Positions 37,726 to 46,903 are shown, counted from the stretch's first letter. The stretch is DNA of 64,000 bases from Mycolicibacterium arenosum (GCF_024320865.1 NZ_JANDBD010000001.1:124001-188000); one strand, 5' to 3'. A program made the numbers and translations. Notes: generated from the letters alone by a model not told the origin.

Positions 37726-38481
37726 TCAGGTACCGCCCAGTTTCATCAGGTGACCGATGATGTCGGGGTAGCGCTTCATGTGTGCGCCGCCGTTGATGTC
37801 GAGCACCTCGCCCGTCAGCCACGGTGCCTTGAGCAGGAACAGCACGGCCTCGGCGATGTCCTCGGGCACGCCGGCCCGGCCGATCGCGGTGTTCTCGATG
37901 TACTCCTCGACAACGCCTGGCACCAGAGCGGCGCCCTCGGTGAGCGGAGTGTGTACGAAACCCGGTGCGACGGCGTTCACGCGGATGCCGCGCGAGGCGA
38001 ACTCGAGCGCGGCCACCTGGGTCAGCATCGACAGCCCGGCCTTGGCCGAGCAGTAGGCGGCCATCCCCAGTGCGGGCTGGCGGGCGTTGAGCGACGAGAT
38101 CGACACCAGCGCACCGTTGTCGCTCAGATGCCTGCCCGCGTACTTGGCGACGATGAACGCCCCGTTGAGGCACACGTCGATGACCGAGCGGAACTGGTCG
38201 ACCGGCGTGTCGACGATGAGCCCGATGGTGGAGAAGCCCGCGCAGCTGACCACCGCGTCGACGGTGCCCGCTCCCTCGAAAAGCGTTGCGACGGAGGCTT
38301 CGTCGGTGACATCAACCTGAGCGGCGGAGTGCCCGTCGCCGAGTTCGGCGGCACGCGCGGCGGCGCCGTCGCCGTTGAGATCCGCGACGACCACGGTGTA
38401 GCCGTCGGCGGCCAGCGCCTGTGCCGATGCCCAGCCGATTCCGGATGCGCCGCCGACGACGATCGCGTGGGATTGGCTCAC
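37726..38481 (-). CDS. Short-chain dehydrogenase/reductase
   Basis: This is a 251-aa classical SDR. The cofactor motif is GGASGIGWA at the N-terminus, and Asp39 in VVADLNG suggests NAD(H) preference. CAGFS replaces NNAG. The catalytic Ser-Tyr-Lys appears as SISSLNARQPALGMAAYCSAKAG. The C-terminus LTGEVLDINGGAHMKRYPD is typical of steroid or alcohol SDRs. GTG 38481 overlaps the stop of the upstream oxidoreductase (GTGA), so the two are coupled. Confidence 0.85.
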   Translation of the reverse strand: MSQSHAIVVGGASGIGWASAQALAADGYTVVVADLNGDGAAARAAELGDGHSAAQVDVTDEASVATLFEGAGTVDAVVSCAGFSTIGLIVDTPVDQFRSVIDVCLNGAFIVAKYAGRHLSDNGALVSISSLNARQPALGMAAYCSAKAGLSMLTQVAALEFASRGIRVNAVAPGFVHTPLTEGAALVPGVVEEYIENTAIGRAGVPEDIAEAVLFLLKAPWLTGEVLDINGGAHMKRYPDIIGHLMKLGGT

Positions 38482-39548
38482 GACTCACTCCGATCGGGGC
38501 CGGGGTCGCCCCATTTGCCGCGGATGGCGCCCCACGGGTCGGCGTACTGGCCGGGGGTGTTGCGATATGCCGATTGCCTGCGCAGGAACACGCCGATCAG
38601 CGGCGCGATCGCCCGGAACGGGTAGCGCTTCCAGCCGGCCAGTTCGGCTGTCTCGGCGAGCATGTCGGGGAAGGTGTGGTGCTGGAACTTCAGCACCTCC
38701 TGCGCCCTGGTGGTGTCCATCCAGTCGGTCGCGAACCAGTCGGCGTCGCTGTCGGGGTTGCCCTTTCGTCCGATCGGGATGGCGCCGACGAGGCCCATCG
38801 CTCCCGCGACGGCGGAACCGATGTCGCCCTGGGTCATTCGGTGCGTGGCGTCGTCGCCGCCGATGAGCAGTGTCTCGCCGACGCAGTCGGCGGTGGTGGC
38901 TGCTGCACACGCGCGGGCCACGTCGCGCACGTCGACCGTCTGGATGCGGCCGTCGGTGGGCAGCGCGCTCTCGAAGAACAGGAACTCGGGCTTGATGTCG
39001 AAGCTCAGCTCGACGGTCAGTACGCCGCCCAGGCGCAGCACCACCCAGTCGAGGTTGGAGGCCCGAACGAGTTTCTCGGCGTCGGCCTTGTGCGTGCCGT
39101 ACAGATCAGTCGGGTGCATCGGCAGGTCGGCCGACAGGAGGCCCTTGGCGGTGTGCGGGTTGCGGGCGCCGTAGACCGCCACGCTGGAGATCTGCACGAA
39201 GCGCGGCGGCTGCTCCTGCGCGGTCGCCGCGGCGACCAGGTTTCCGGTGGCGTCGACGCTGACCTTGCGGGCCAGCTTGGCGCGGGCGTAGCAGAACGGT
39301 GCGATGATCGCGGCGAGGTGGATGATCGCCGCGGGTGTGACCGCCGCGAGCAGCGCGTCGACCTCCAGCGGATCGGTCAAGTCGGCCCACCGGACCTCGA
39401 CGCCCGCGGGCAGATCGGCGGCGGCCTTGCGGTTCTCCGGAACGTCGAGGTCGGTGGCCACCACGCGCCGGCCGTCGGCGGCCAACCGCTTGACGGTCGC
39501 CGAGCCGACCAATCCGAATGCACCGGTCACCAGTACGGCGTCTGCCAT
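38478..39548 (-). CDS. NAD-dependent epimerase/dehydratase (3-beta-HSD-like extended SDR)
   Basis: This 356-aa extended SDR has the NAD(P) motif TGAFGLVGSATV, ATDLDVPEN and a YGTHKADAEKLV catalytic Tyr-Lys segment. The overall layout resembles 3-beta-hydroxysteroid dehydrogenases and UDP-sugar epimerases. It is followed by the coupled classical SDR, suggesting successive redox steps on one hydrophobic substrate. A near-match to the KstR operator lies 15-28 nt upstream of ATG 39548. Confidence 0.8.
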   Translation of the reverse strand: MADAVLVTGAFGLVGSATVKRLAADGRRVVATDLDVPENRKAAADLPAGVEVRWADLTDPLEVDALLAAVTPAAIIHLAAIIAPFCYARAKLARKVSVDATGNLVAAATAQEQPPRFVQISSVAVYGARNPHTAKGLLSADLPMHPTDLYGTHKADAEKLVRASNLDWVVLRLGGVLTVELSFDIKPEFLFFESALPTDGRIQTVDVRDVARACAAATTADCVGETLLIGGDDATHRMTQGDIGSAVAGAMGLVGAIPIGRKGNPDSDADWFATDWMDTTRAQEVLKFQHHTFPDMLAETAELAGWKRYPFRAIAPLIGVFLRRQSAYRNTPGQYADPWGAIRGKWGDPGPDRSES

Positions 39549-39562
39549 GGGCCTCCCTCAGT

Positions 39563-39576
39563 GAGAACGCGTTACA
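39563..39576. promoter_or_regulatory. Imperfect KstR-like operator
   Basis: GAGAACGCGTTACA matches the KstR core TnnAACnnGTTnnA at all defined positions except the first (G for T). It lies just upstream of the oxidoreductase pair. One mismatch in a 14-bp site can occur by chance, so confidence is low. Confidence 0.3.
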
Positions 39577-39625
39577 ACTTGGCACTCTATTGGCAGGAGC
39601 GCAATGGCTCAGCAGAGGTGTCGAC

Positions 39626-40507
39626 TCAGCGCGCGACGCAGCGGAACCCGATGTGGCTCATCCCGGTGTCCACGGCCTGCGGTCGGCGTGCGGCGGGGCG
39701 GTAGCGCATGCAGTAGCTGTCGGCGCACAGGAACGACCCGCCCTTGACGACCCTGCGGGGTACCTGGAACTGCGGCTGCTCCGGATCGTAACTGTCGGTG
39801 GCGCAGCATGATTCGATGGCACGGGTGTCGGCCCACCAGTCGGTGGTCCACTCCCACACGTTGCCCGCCGTGTCGTACAGGCCGTACCCGTTGGGTGGGA
39901 ACGAGCCGACGGGGCGGGTCTGGCCGTAGCCCGTATCAGGCAGGTAGGGGAATTCGCCGTGCCAGTAGTTGGCGAGGGCCTGGCCGCGGTGCTCGGGCTC
40001 GTCGCCCCAGGTGTACGTCGCCCCGGCGAGTCCACCGCGGGCGGCCACCTCCCACTGCGCCTCGGTCGGCAGCGCGAGGCCCGCCCATGTGGCATAGGCC
40101 TCGGCGTCCTCGTAGGCGATGTGCACGACGGGGTGGTCGGCGCGATTGGTCAGCGACGACTTCGGCCCCCTCGGATGGTTCCAGCTCGCGCCGGGGGTCC
40201 ACGTCCACCACTGGCTGAGGTGGCGCAGGTCGACGGGGCCCGGCGTGCGGCGGAACACCATCGAGCCCGGCTGTAGGTTCTCCGGGGGTGCGTTCGGGTA
40301 GTCCGCGGGATCCAGCGGCCGTTCGGCGACGGTGAGGTAGCCGGTCGCGGCGACGAATTCGCCGAACTGGGCGTTGGTCACCTGGTGGGCCTGGATCGCG
40401 AACGCGTCGACCGTCACCTCGTGTGCCGGGGCCTCCTCGGGGTAGTGGGCGTCGGAACCCAGCACGGCGGTCTGCGCGGGTATCGAGACGAGGCCGGCGT
40501 CAGGCAA
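39626..40507 (-). CDS. Formylglycine-generating enzyme (sulfatase maturase)
   Basis: This 293-aa FGE/SUMF1-family protein oxidises the active-site Cys of sulfatases to formylglycine. It shows the family features EVTVDAFAIQAHQVTNAQF, LPTEAQWEVAARGG, NVWEWTTDWW and the C-terminal RRVVKGGSFLCADSYCMRYRP, which holds both redox-active cysteines, so it should be catalytically competent. It starts at TTG 40507, overlapping the end of the HAD gene by 8 bp. It is the last gene of an operon with an arylsulfatase, its likely substrate. Confidence 0.9.
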   Translation of the reverse strand: MPDAGLVSIPAQTAVLGSDAHYPEEAPAHEVTVDAFAIQAHQVTNAQFGEFVAATGYLTVAERPLDPADYPNAPPENLQPGSMVFRRTPGPVDLRHLSQWWTWTPGASWNHPRGPKSSLTNRADHPVVHIAYEDAEAYATWAGLALPTEAQWEVAARGGLAGATYTWGDEPEHRGQALANYWHGEFPYLPDTGYGQTRPVGSFPPNGYGLYDTAGNVWEWTTDWWADTRAIESCCATDSYDPEQPQFQVPRRVVKGGSFLCADSYCMRYRPAARRPQAVDTGMSHIGFRCVAR

Positions 40508-41393
40508 AGACCGTCTTCCAATCGGTCCTGATGCTCGGAACCACCCAGCCGTGGGCGGCGGCGAGGTCGAGCGCCCTCTCCGCCCCTGCGACGTAGTCGA
40601 ATTCGCGCTCGGCGTCGTCGTGCAGCAGCATCAACTGCAGCGACGGGCGGGTGCCCGCCTGGGCGAACTGCAGCATCTCGATGTCGCCGTTGGAGTTGCC
40701 CGCCGCGAAGATGGGGCGCCGTCCGATGCGGCTCCACAATCGCACCGGTTTCATCGGCCCGTCGTCGAGGAACTCCGGTTCGGCCGTGGTGAACACGTCG
40801 CCGTCCCGATAGATCAGTCCCACCGAACTGCCGACCACCCGCTCCGGCGGAATGCCGTACATGGGTCCGGTGATGGGGCGCATGAAGTCGCGCCCGCCAC
40901 CGGACACGATGTAGTTGGTGAATCCGTTGGCCTCCAGATAGCGAAGCAACTCCACCATCGGCGCATAGCCGCACGCCGTGTACGGTCGGCCCAGCGTCGG
41001 GTGCCGGGCGTCGGCGTAGAACGCGGCGACCCGCTCCGCGTGCTCGTCGACGCTGATGGCGTGATGCGCCGAGAGTATCGCGGCGAGAAGGACTGTGAAG
41101 TCACCGTCGTCACCCTGATAGTGCTTGGTGACGGCATCGCCGAGCCAGGTCAGGTCGCCCGAGTACGCCGCTCGATACGGCTGCTTCTCGCGCAGCGCCG
41201 GGTCCGCCTCGGCCTGCTCCTTGAACCGGCGCAGCAGGAAGTCGAGCTGGATGTACATCGGCTTCTCGCACCACAGCGTGCCGTCGTTGTCGAAGACGGC
41301 GACGCGGTCCTCGGCGGGCACCTCCGCGACGGCCCGCGCCACGAAGTCGGTGATCGCCGACTTCGCGGGCCCGTCGTTCCAGGACTCCAGCAT
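40500..41393 (-). CDS. HAD-superfamily phosphatase
   Basis: This 297-aa hydrolase has motif I VAVFDNDGTLWCEKP (nucleophile Asp and acid Asp), motif II as YIVSGGGRDFM, and a late motif AGNSNGDIEML supplying the metal Asp. This layout resembles phosphoserine-phosphatase-like HADs. ATG 41393 overlaps the sulfatase stop by one base (TGATG), and its 3' end overlaps the FGE gene. The physical link to sulfatase and maturase suggests it dephosphorylates a related substrate; this is inference. Confidence 0.85.
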   Translation of the reverse strand: MLESWNDGPAKSAITDFVARAVAEVPAEDRVAVFDNDGTLWCEKPMYIQLDFLLRRFKEQAEADPALREKQPYRAAYSGDLTWLGDAVTKHYQGDDGDFTVLLAAILSAHHAISVDEHAERVAAFYADARHPTLGRPYTACGYAPMVELLRYLEANGFTNYIVSGGGRDFMRPITGPMYGIPPERVVGSSVGLIYRDGDVFTTAEPEFLDDGPMKPVRLWSRIGRRPIFAAGNSNGDIEMLQFAQAGTRPSLQLMLLHDDAEREFDYVAGAERALDLAAAHGWVVPSIRTDWKTVFA

Positions 41394-42943
41394 CAGTCGG
41401 GCGCCAGGAACTCTTCGAGCTTCTTCACCATCTGGTCGATGCTGAACGTGGCGGGTGGGTGCCGCGGCGGGAAGTCCTTGAACGTGTCGAGGAACGCCGA
41501 GCACATCGCCGTCGCGTAGAAGTTGAAGTAGTCCCGATGCATGAACCAGTCGTAGTACGTGTTCGAGGTGATGTCGGCGTACTCGAACGGGTCGGTGCGA
41601 AGGTTGAACAGTTTCGGTATGCGCAACTCGGTGAACGGCTCCGCCCATATCCGCAGCGTGCCCTGGCAGCGCTGCTCGGCGAAGACGATCTTCCAGTTCT
41701 CGAACCGCACGGCGACCAGTTGCGCGTCGTCGTTGAAGTAGAAGAAGCCGCGTCGCGGACTGTGCTCGACCTCGCCGGTCAGGTAGGGCAGCAGGTTGAA
41801 GCCGTCGATGTGCACCCTGTACTCGGTGTCGCCGTCGGCTCCCGCCCTGTGGCCCTTCTTCAGCTTCTCGCTGACGTCGGGATCGCCCGCGGCGGCGAGC
41901 AACGTGGGCAACCAGTCGTGGTGCTGGATGATGTCGTTGGACACGCTGCCCGCCTCGATGCGTCCCGGCCATCGGATCAGCTCCGGCACCCGGTAGGCGC
42001 CCTCCCAGTTGGTGTTCTTCTCGCTGCGGAACGGCGTCGTTCCGCCGTCGGGCCAGGAGTTGCGATGCGGTCCGTTGTCGGTGGAGTAGATCACGATCGT
42101 GTCGTCGGCGATGCCCAGCTCGTCGAGTGCGTCGAGTACGGTGCCGACGTTCTTGTCGTGATCGATCATCGTGTCGTGATACTCGGACTGCCAGAGGCCG
42201 GCCTGGCCTCGGCTCTCGGGCTTGGTGTGGGTGAACAGGTGCATGTGCGTGAAGTTGCACCACACGAAGAACGGATTGCCTTCGGCGTGCTGGCGTTTGA
42301 TGTAGTCGACGGTGCGGTCGGCGATGTCGTCGTCGATCGTCTCCATCCGCTTGGCGGTCAGTGGGCCGGTATCGGTGATGCTCTGCTTGCCGACGGGGCC
42401 GAACTTGGGATCGTCGGGCTCGGTCGAGTCCTCGGGGAGCGCTTTGCAGTCGAGTACGCCCCGCGGCAGAGCGAACTCGCGGAGCCGCGGGAACTGATCC
42501 TTGTGCGGGTAGTCGAACTGCTCCGGCTCCTCCTCTGCGTTCAGGTGGTACAGGTTGCCGTAGAACTCGTCGAAACCGTGCACGGTCGGTAGGTACTTGT
42601 TCTGGTCGCCGAAGTGATTCTTTCCGAACTGGCCGGTCGCGTAGCCGAGCGGCTTCAGCAACTCGGCGATGGTGGGATCCTCAGCGGCCCAACCGATATC
42701 GGCGCCCGGTATGCCGACCTTGCTCATTCCGGTGCGGTAGACGCTTTGTCCACTGATGAACGCGGCGCGGCCCGCGGTGCAGCTTTGCTCGCCGTACGAG
42801 TCGGTGAACCGCATTCCCTCGTTCGCAATGCGGTCGATGTTCGGGGTCCGATAGCCCATGATCCCGTCGCTGTAACAGCTGAGGTTCGAGATTCCGATGT
42901 CATCGCCCCAGATGACCAGAATGTTCGGCCTTCCGTCCGGCAT
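41393..42943 (-). CDS. Type I (formylglycine-dependent) arylsulfatase
   Basis: This 516-aa sulfatase begins with the metal-binding segment NILVIWGDDIG. The formylglycine motif is SCTAGRAAF, i.e. Cys-x-Ala-x-Arg, so the Cys requires the FGE encoded two genes downstream. TDNGPHRNSWPDGGTTPFRSEKN provides further metal and sulfate contacts. No signal peptide is visible, so it is probably cytoplasmic. ATG 42943 is preferred over GTG 42967 because AAGGGGGC lies just upstream. The substrate is unknown. Confidence 0.9.
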   Translation of the reverse strand: MPDGRPNILVIWGDDIGISNLSCYSDGIMGYRTPNIDRIANEGMRFTDSYGEQSCTAGRAAFISGQSVYRTGMSKVGIPGADIGWAAEDPTIAELLKPLGYATGQFGKNHFGDQNKYLPTVHGFDEFYGNLYHLNAEEEPEQFDYPHKDQFPRLREFALPRGVLDCKALPEDSTEPDDPKFGPVGKQSITDTGPLTAKRMETIDDDIADRTVDYIKRQHAEGNPFFVWCNFTHMHLFTHTKPESRGQAGLWQSEYHDTMIDHDKNVGTVLDALDELGIADDTIVIYSTDNGPHRNSWPDGGTTPFRSEKNTNWEGAYRVPELIRWPGRIEAGSVSNDIIQHHDWLPTLLAAAGDPDVSEKLKKGHRAGADGDTEYRVHIDGFNLLPYLTGEVEHSPRRGFFYFNDDAQLVAVRFENWKIVFAEQRCQGTLRIWAEPFTELRIPKLFNLRTDPFEYADITSNTYYDWFMHRDYFNFYATAMCSAFLDTFKDFPPRHPPATFSIDQMVKKLEEFLAPD

Positions 42944-43134
42944 GTCGCCCCCTTCGTCTTGGTTCACACGTCGATCAACGCTTGGCGCAACGCTATTCGG
43001 CCGATCAGTGGTTTGTCAGAGCTTGACCGAAATGCGCTACGGCCGTGGTGCGTTAGGCTCGGGTTGTCGTAGGTTCTTCGTGTGCCACAGAAACGGTCCC
43101 GTCTGCGATTTTTCACTAGCGGACGGAGCGCCGC

Positions 43135-43569
43135 GTGGTGCCGACCCCTCCATCTCGTGTCGCCGACCATCGGTTGGCGTTCTGCTCGCGGTCGGCGCAG
43201 CGCGGTGGCGTCGACGGGGCGTGGTGGCCCGCGACGACGGATCTGACCGGGGTTCTGCCCGATCTGCTGTCGGTGGTGGGCTCGATGATCGGTGAGGTGC
43301 GTCGGGTGGTCTACGACCCGAGGGTGTGGCTGCCCGCACCGTCGCGGATGATCCGTCGCGGGGTCTCGGTGGCGCTGGATCCGTACGCGATGGTGATCAG
43401 GGAGTCGATCTACCTGGTGGGCACCCACACCCGCGATGCGGTGCTCTACGTCATCCCGGCGACCTGTGATCAGCGGTTGGCCATGAGCGTGCTGACGGCG
43501 GTGTCCGCCCCGGAGGCCGACATGAACGCCCACCTGATTCGGGACCTGGTCGGTCAGCAGGCGCCCTGA
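43135..43569 (+). CDS. DUF5994 family protein
   Basis: This 144-aa protein contains DGAWWPATTDLTGVLPDLL, RRVVYDPRVWLPAPSRM and a DPYAMVIxES-like core characteristic of DUF5994, a common actinobacterial family without assigned function. No membrane helix is present. The start is uncertain (GTG 43135 or GTG 43138). It overlaps the convergent alpha/beta hydrolase by 16 bp. The 190 bp between the sulfatase start and this gene holds no other recognisable feature. Confidence 0.7.
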   Translation: MVPTPPSRVADHRLAFCSRSAQRGGVDGAWWPATTDLTGVLPDLLSVVGSMIGEVRRVVYDPRVWLPAPSRMIRRGVSVALDPYAMVIRESIYLVGTHTRDAVLYVIPATCDQRLAMSVLTAVSAPEADMNAHLIRDLVGQQAP

Positions 43570-44282
43570 GCGTCCGCGGCGTCGACGTGCTCGCGGACCA
43601 GCGTCGGATAGCGCCCGCGGTCGGGCCGGAAGACGTCGTGCGGGGAGTCGTCGAACACGTGCAGACGGGCCGCGGGGAACAGGTCGCGGTAGCGCGCCCA
43701 CGCGGCGTCGTCGATCAGCGTGCTGCGCGGACTGCGGACGACGAGCAGCGGGGGCTGCCATTCCGCTAGCGGCTCCCAGAACGACCGGGCGCGCGCCGCC
43801 TCGAACGTCGCCATCCCTGCATCGCGGTCAACCCGGTCGCGCACCGGCGTGCCGCGCCACCGCCCGTCGAGCAGGCTGCGCCGGACCTGATCGGGCAGCG
43901 GGATCTCCTGAGGGATGTAGTCGCCGATCGAGATCGAGCGGACGCGCCTCCGGTGCTGCAGTGCCCACGTGAGTGCGTAGGCGGTGCCGCGGGAGAAGGT
44001 GACGAGGTGGACCGGGCCGTCGGTGATCGCGTCGACGACGGTGCCGACGTCGGAGGCCAGGGTGCCGGAGTCGTAGCCGCTCGCCGGGGTGTCGCTGCGG
44101 CCGTGCCCGCGGAGTTCCACCACGACGGTTCGACGTCCGAAGACCGGGAGCACCTCGGTGTAGTCGTCGGCGAGGTCGGTCATCCCCGGCACGAACACGA
44201 TCGGGGCCCCGCGATCGTCACCCCCGGAATCCAGGTAGTGCAGGCGGACGCCGTCGTTGTCTGTGTAGCGGGACTCGGCCAC
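43554..44282 (-). CDS. Alpha/beta hydrolase
   Basis: This 242-aa alpha/beta hydrolase has IVFVPGMTD (oxyanion region), VELRGHGRSDTP, a nucleophile elbow VTFSRGTAYAL and a C-terminal DDSPHDVFRP His. The elbow is T-x-S-x-G rather than G-x-S-x-G. The start is GTG 44282. It lies 16 bp downstream of the 3-beta-HSD gene on the same strand and may be co-transcribed with it. Substrate unknown. Confidence 0.8.
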   Translation of the reverse strand: MAESRYTDNDGVRLHYLDSGGDDRGAPIVFVPGMTDLADDYTEVLPVFGRRTVVVELRGHGRSDTPASGYDSGTLASDVGTVVDAITDGPVHLVTFSRGTAYALTWALQHRRRVRSISIGDYIPQEIPLPDQVRRSLLDGRWRGTPVRDRVDRDAGMATFEAARARSFWEPLAEWQPPLLVVRSPRSTLIDDAAWARYRDLFPAARLHVFDDSPHDVFRPDRGRYPTLVREHVDAADAQGAC

Positions 44283-44298
44283 GGGCCAACCGTAGCGG

Positions 44299-45396
44299 TC
44301 AGGCCGGAACGGTCTGCCCGGCCGCCTTCATCTCCGCGTAGAGATCGGTGTAGTACGGCAGGCAGTCGGCCATCGCCTGCTCGGTCGTGAACAGCGGCTC
44401 GTAGCCGAGGTCGCGCCTGGCCTTGGCGATCGAGAAGTAGTTGTCGATCGAGATGCGTTCGATGGCAAGGGGTTCCAGCAGCGGCTTGGGTGCACCGAGC
44501 TTGAAGTGCAGGAACTGCCACACCGTCATCGCCAACCGGACCAGCTTGCCCGGCACGCGGAACGTCGGGAACGGCTCGCCACAGGCCTGCACGACGGGCC
44601 GGGAGAACTCGAACATGTTGATCGGCTCGCCGTCGTTGATGAAGTACGCCTGGCCCGGCGCGGTGCCGCCGGGGACGAGGTGTTCGGCAGCCAGGATGAA
44701 GCCGTGAATCAGGTTGTGCACGTAGGAGTTGTCGAGCTTGACGTGCTTGCTGCCGACGAGCACCTTCACGTGCCCGGCCAGCACGCTCTCGAACACCTTG
44801 CGGAACATCGTCTGATCGCCGCGACCCCAGATGCCGCTGGGCCGGATGGAGCAGGTCAGCATGCCGTGCACACCGTTCTCGCCGAGGACGAACTTCTCGG
44901 CGATGACCTTGGTCTCGGTGTACAGGTCGTTGAAACGCTCTGTGTAGGGCAGGGTTTCGTCACCATCGGCGATGACCTGGCCGCCCATCACCACGCTGTT
45001 CGACGCGGTGTACACGAACCGGCTGACTCCGGCGGCCTGCGCGGCGCGCACCAGATTCTGCGTGCCGCCGACGTTGACGGCGAAGCTGCGCCGCCGGTAC
45101 TCCTCGGTGACCGACGCACCGCCCATCAGGTCGATGATCGCGGCGGTGTGAATGACCGTGTCGACTGTGTCGTCGCCCTCGCCGATAGCCCGAGTGACGT
45201 CGTCGGCGTTCGTGATGTCACCCACCACGGCGTCCAACCCCGCGTGGTCCGGCAGAGGTGACGGCACCCGGTCGAACGAGCGGACCTCGAGCCCGCGGGA
45301 CAGCAGTTCGGTCACCAGGTTGGCGCCGACGAAGCCGGAACCCCCGGTGACGAGGACGCGGCCGAGCGAAGACGTGGTCAGCGTGGAGTCACCCAT
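44299..45396 (-). CDS. hsd: 3-beta-hydroxysteroid dehydrogenase (Rv1106c-like)
   Basis: This 365-aa extended SDR has the cofactor motif VLVTGGSGFVGANLV, the 3-beta-HSD segment HTAAIIDLMGG, SFAVNVGGTQNLVRAA and the catalytic YTETKVIAEKFVLG (Tyr-x-x-x-Lys). It oxidises 3-beta-hydroxy-5-ene steroids such as cholesterol to the 3-keto-4-ene form. ATG 45396 is chosen because a KstR operator lies 25-38 nt upstream. A longer frame to 45453 would make that operator coding. Position and sequence match Rv1106c. Confidence 0.9.
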   Translation of the reverse strand: MGDSTLTTSSLGRVLVTGGSGFVGANLVTELLSRGLEVRSFDRVPSPLPDHAGLDAVVGDITNADDVTRAIGEGDDTVDTVIHTAAIIDLMGGASVTEEYRRRSFAVNVGGTQNLVRAAQAAGVSRFVYTASNSVVMGGQVIADGDETLPYTERFNDLYTETKVIAEKFVLGENGVHGMLTCSIRPSGIWGRGDQTMFRKVFESVLAGHVKVLVGSKHVKLDNSYVHNLIHGFILAAEHLVPGGTAPGQAYFINDGEPINMFEFSRPVVQACGEPFPTFRVPGKLVRLAMTVWQFLHFKLGAPKPLLEPLAIERISIDNYFSIAKARRDLGYEPLFTTEQAMADCLPYYTDLYAEMKAAGQTVPA

Positions 45397-45420
45397 GGCG
45401 GGCGAGCATACCAAAGAAAG

Positions 45421-45434
45421 TGGAACGTGTTCCA
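45421..45434. promoter_or_regulatory. KstR operator upstream of hsd
   Basis: TGGAACGTGTTCCA is a 14-bp near-palindrome that matches every defined position of the KstR consensus TnnAACnnGTTnnA. KstR is the TetR-family repressor of mycobacterial cholesterol catabolism and is relieved by cholesterol metabolites. The site lies 25 nt upstream of the hsd start codon, overlapping the expected promoter. Confidence 0.8.
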
Positions 45435-45468
45435 GTTCTGCTGATTCACCCACGGTCGTCCGCGCCCG

Positions 45469-45681
45469 TCACTCCTCCTGCTCGGCCTTGGCGGCCAGCG
45501 TCTGCTCGACCCGCTCGCGCGCTCCAGCTAAATGCTCCTCACACCGTTTAGCCAGTTCTTCGCCGCGCTCCCAAAGCTTCAGCGACGTATCGAGATCAAG
45601 TCCGCCCTGTTCGAGTTGGCGCACCACGTCGACCAGTTCGTCACGTGCTTCCTCATAGCCGAGCTGACTAATGGGCTTCAT
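45469..45681 (-). CDS. xseB: Exodeoxyribonuclease VII small subunit
   Basis: This 70-aa helical protein has the XseB signature [35 protein letters not shown]. It pairs with XseA to degrade single-stranded DNA in mismatch and recombination repair. ATG 45681 overlaps the xseA 3' end by 14 bp. A GTG at 45693 is an alternative start. Confidence 0.92.
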   Translation of the reverse strand: MKPISQLGYEEARDELVDVVRQLEQGGLDLDTSLKLWERGEELAKRCEEHLAGARERVEQTLAAKAEQEE

Positions 45682-46903
45682 CGGATCCCTCACTTCGAGC
45701 GATGACGGCGCCGTCGGCGACCCGGACGCGCAGTCGGGTGCCCGCGGGGGCGTCGTGGACGGATCGCAGGACGGTCCCCCCGCTTCCCGAGACCGCCTGC
45801 ACCACGGCGTAGCCGCGGGCCAGCGTCGCCGCCGGCCCCAGTGTGGTCAGTCGGGCGGTGAGGTGGCCGATGTGATCGGACTCGGCGGCGACGTGCCGGG
45901 TGACGTCTCGGCGGGCGGCCGCGATCGCCCGGTGTACCTCGTCGGCGCGGGCGGTCAGCGCCGCCAGCGGTTCGGCGAGCACCGGCCTGCTGCGCCAGTG
46001 GGCGATGGTCTCCTGCTCACGGCGCACCCAGTTGCGCAGCGCGCGGGCGCTGCGACGGCGCTGGTCGGTCACGAAGGCCTGCTCGGCCGCGGCGTCGGGC
46101 ACGATGCGCTTGGCGGCGTCGGTCGGCGTCGCGGCGCGCAGGTCGGCGACGAGGTCGCACAGCGGATTGTCGGGTTCGTGGCCGATCGCGGTGACCACGG
46201 GCGTGGTGCAGGCGGCGATCTCGCGGCACAGCGTCTCGTCGGAGAACGGCAGCAGGTCCTCGGCGCTACCACCGCCGCGGGCGATGACGATGACGTCGAC
46301 CTCCGGATCGGCGTCGAGCGACTGCAGCGACGCGACGACCTGGGGAACGGTGCTCGGCCCTTGGACCGCGGTGTGGCGGATCGCGAAACGCACTGCCGGC
46401 CAACGGTTCTTGGCGACCGACAGCACGTCACGCTCGGCGGCCGATGCGCGTCCGGTGATCAGTCCGACGGTGGTGGGTAGGAACGGGATGGGCCGCTTGA
46501 GGCGCTGGTCGAACAGGCCTTCAGCGGCGAGCAGTCTGCGCAACCGCTCGATGCGGGCGAGCAGTTCACCGATGCCGACGGTGCGGATCTCGGTGACGCG
46601 CAGCGAGAAGCTGCCGCGGCCGGTGTGGAAGTTGGGTTTGCCGAACATCACCACCCTGGTGCCCTCGGCGAGGGGGACCTCCACGTTCAGCACGACGTCC
46701 CGCGGGCAGACCACCGACAGCGACATGTCCGCAGCGGGATCGCGCAGCGTGATGAACGCCACCGTCGGCCGCATGGTCAGCTGCGCGAGTTCACCCTCGA
46801 CCCACACCCGGCCGAGCTTGTCGATGTACTCGGCCACTCTGGTGGAGACGGCGCGAACCGGCCAGGGGTGCTCGGCCGAGTTCGGCGGGGCGGGTTGGCT
46901 CAC
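45668..46903 (-). CDS. xseA: Exodeoxyribonuclease VII large subunit
   Basis: This is a 411-aa protein. The N-terminal OB-fold lies at about residues 20-110 ([23 protein letters not shown]). The catalytic core contains [17 protein letters not shown] and [28 protein letters not shown]-terminal coiled coil follows. GTG 46903 overlaps the upstream gene's stop (GTGA); a longer frame reaching 47257 lies over that gene and is rejected. The length agrees with Rv1108c. It forms an operon with Rv1109c-like and xseB. Confidence 0.94.
   Translation of the reverse strand: MSQPAPPNSAEHPWPVRAVSTRVAEYIDKLGRVWVEGELAQLTMRPTVAFITLRDPAADMSLSVVCPRDVVLNVEVPLAEGTRVVMFGKPNFHTGRGSFSLRVTEIRTVGIGELLARIERLRRLLAAEGLFDQRLKRPIPFLPTTVGLITGRASAAERDVLSVAKNRWPAVRFAIRHTAVQGPSTVPQVVASLQSLDADPEVDVIVIARGGGSAEDLLPFSDETLCREIAACTTPVVTAIGHEPDNPLCDLVADLRAATPTDAAKRIVPDAAAEQAFVTDQRRRSARALRNWVRREQETIAHWRSRPVLAEPLAALTARADEVHRAIAAARRDVTRHVAAESDHIGHLTARLTTLGPAATLARGYAVVQAVSGSGGTVLRSVHDAPAGTRLRVRVADGAVIARSEGSDEAH

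Noticed and set aside
41394..42263. Upstream extension of the HAD phosphatase
   Set aside because: It runs over the sulfatase coding region with no HAD similarity; ATG 41393 is followed at once by family sequence.
45397..45453. Upstream extension of the 3-beta-HSD gene to 45453
   Set aside because: The extension would code through the KstR operator and lacks family similarity; the start at 45396 matches relatives.
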